From Glomus cerebriforme (taxonomy: Eukaryota; Glomeromycota; Glomeromycetes; Glomerales; Glomeraceae): a stretch of DNA of 17,324 bases. The position numbers were made by a program, and so were the translations under genes. Positions 16,627-17,324 of the stretch are shown piece by piece. Where the stretch lies: positions 43,976 through 61,299 of the forward strand of contig QKYT01000387.1 of assembly GCA_003550305.1 (NCBI GenBank), given 5' to 3'. Position 1 is the stretch's first letter; each line of letters begins with the position of its first letter. Below the pieces are notes generated by a model that made no database searches, had not been told where the DNA came from, and saw nothing but the letters and a program-made list of their open reading frames with translations.

Positions 16627-17168
16627 TTAGCATCCCGGCATAGTTTCATTGATTTTTTCATATTCTAAAGAAAAAAAATCATCATCATTGTTAAAACATT
16701 TTGTATTGATCTGAACGCATCGTACTTTGATACAAATTACAAAAGAAAAATTATAAATTTTTTTATCATTAAAATTTAAAAGGATATAAAATCCAGCGAT
16801 TTTGAAATTGTTGATATTTGAAATTCATATTTTTTATTACATTTTCATCTTTCATTTTTTTTCGAACGAGTATATTATTAACAAGATTATTGATAAAAGA
16901 ATTTAATAAAAGCTCTTGAATCTTGACTTTACAATCAACAACTTTTGTCAATATAAAATAGTATAGAAAAAGAAAAATGAACGAAAATTATGGATGATCC
17001 ACGGAAATCCCTAAGCGTGTTTTTTGTAATTTTTCTAAATTCAGGTGTATATACATAATACATGAATATTCTAACTACTCTTATTAAAGTTATCATACGA
17101 TTTGTACTCGGCTCCTTCTCCCCTTTCAATTGATGAATAACTATTGTTGTAATAATTATGTTAAACAA
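16627..17168 (-). CDS. exon-like open frames, unassigned
   Basis: Several minus-strand frames are longer than chance would suggest. One (about 16812-16627) reads SNINNFKIAGFYILLNFNDK, KIYNFSFVICIKVRCVQ, NNDDDFFSLEYEKINETMPG, C, then TAA. An overlapping frame (16951-16769) reads TKVVDCKVKIQELLLNSFIN and NMNFKYQQFQNRWILYPFKF. A third (about 17155-17075) reads NNYYNNSYSSIERGEGAEYK then SYDNFNKSS. Candidate splice sites exist (ACAAAAG before 16940; TATCAAAG before 16715), but no combination joins all three in frame with the exons at 15873-16516. These may be upstream exons of that gene or a separate one. The family is unknown. Confidence 0.3.
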
Positions 17169-17324
17169 ACATTTAAATTGGGTTCATTATAGATCAGATT
17201 GTTTTTTGCTCTTAAATAATAATAATAATAATAAAAAACTTTAAAAAGAACAAAGAAAAATCTATTTTAATGATTTCATTGATACTTATCCATTGTTTAA
17301 TTTGGCAAAAAAAATTTTTTTTTT
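17169..17324. other. right edge, simple repeats and possible first exon
   Basis: An (AAT)n run lies at about 17217-17233. On the minus strand an ATG near 17292 is followed after two codons by a donor-like GTATCA, and AGCAAAAAACAATCTG after the TTATTATT run reads AKNNLIYNEPNLNVCLT. This may be a 5' end of the genes to its left, but support is weak. Confidence 0.2.

Overview
The window is a very AT-rich eukaryotic nuclear segment with short introns, many gene relics and several repeat classes. The best fit is an arbuscular mycorrhizal fungus (Glomeromycotina, Rhizophagus-like). Three lineage-typical gene families support this: a BTB/BACK-TLDc relic, and two protein-kinase relics that end in the tail HPQ[A/S]IYTS[Q/R]L...NLPE[P/L]VN. 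Introns of about 60-100 nt with GT..AG ends add to the case. The organism assignment is inference from family resemblance, not from a search. Single ambiguous bases (n) occur at 261, 4587, 4908, 5944 and 9691.

Layout, left to right. 1-445: decayed BTB/BACK-TLDc gene on the minus strand, running off the left edge. 533-650: GC-rich segment with a hairpin. 728-876: weak exon-like relic. 1652-1840 and 5750-5989: two copies of a dispersed repeat built from a ~110-125 bp subunit. 3260-3924: a complete non-autonomous transposon (647 bp) with inverted terminal arrays of a 15-bp motif and an exact 9-bp target-site duplication, Mutator-like in structure. 4375-4738: C-terminal kinase relic. 5030-5480: purine-rich degraded coding-like stretch on the minus strand.

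8070-9225 (minus) holds the only gene that can be rebuilt intact from start to stop. It has five exons with consistent splice sites and encodes 214 residues: a CCHC-knuckle-like cysteine cluster overlapping an RRM-like fold, then an AT-hook-like GRPKKRR basic patch, then a regular heptad coiled coil. Upstream and divergent from it lie a plus-strand open frame (9748-10011) and a possible small exon (10243-10328).

10585-11253: a composite repeat region with a two-copy 36-bp repeat, a minisatellite whose period alternates 59/56 bp (a 115-bp higher-order unit), and a GC-rich island. 13169-14441: a nearly full-length kinase pseudogene with frameshifts, stops and a deleted activation segment. 15873-16516: the 3' end of an unidentified minus-strand gene, four exons joining in phase. 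16627-17168: further exon-like frames that could not be joined with certainty.

The genes do not form a visible pathway. The window reads as repeat-rich accessory DNA with gene-family relics, one intact small nucleic-acid-binding-type gene and one probable gene at the right edge.
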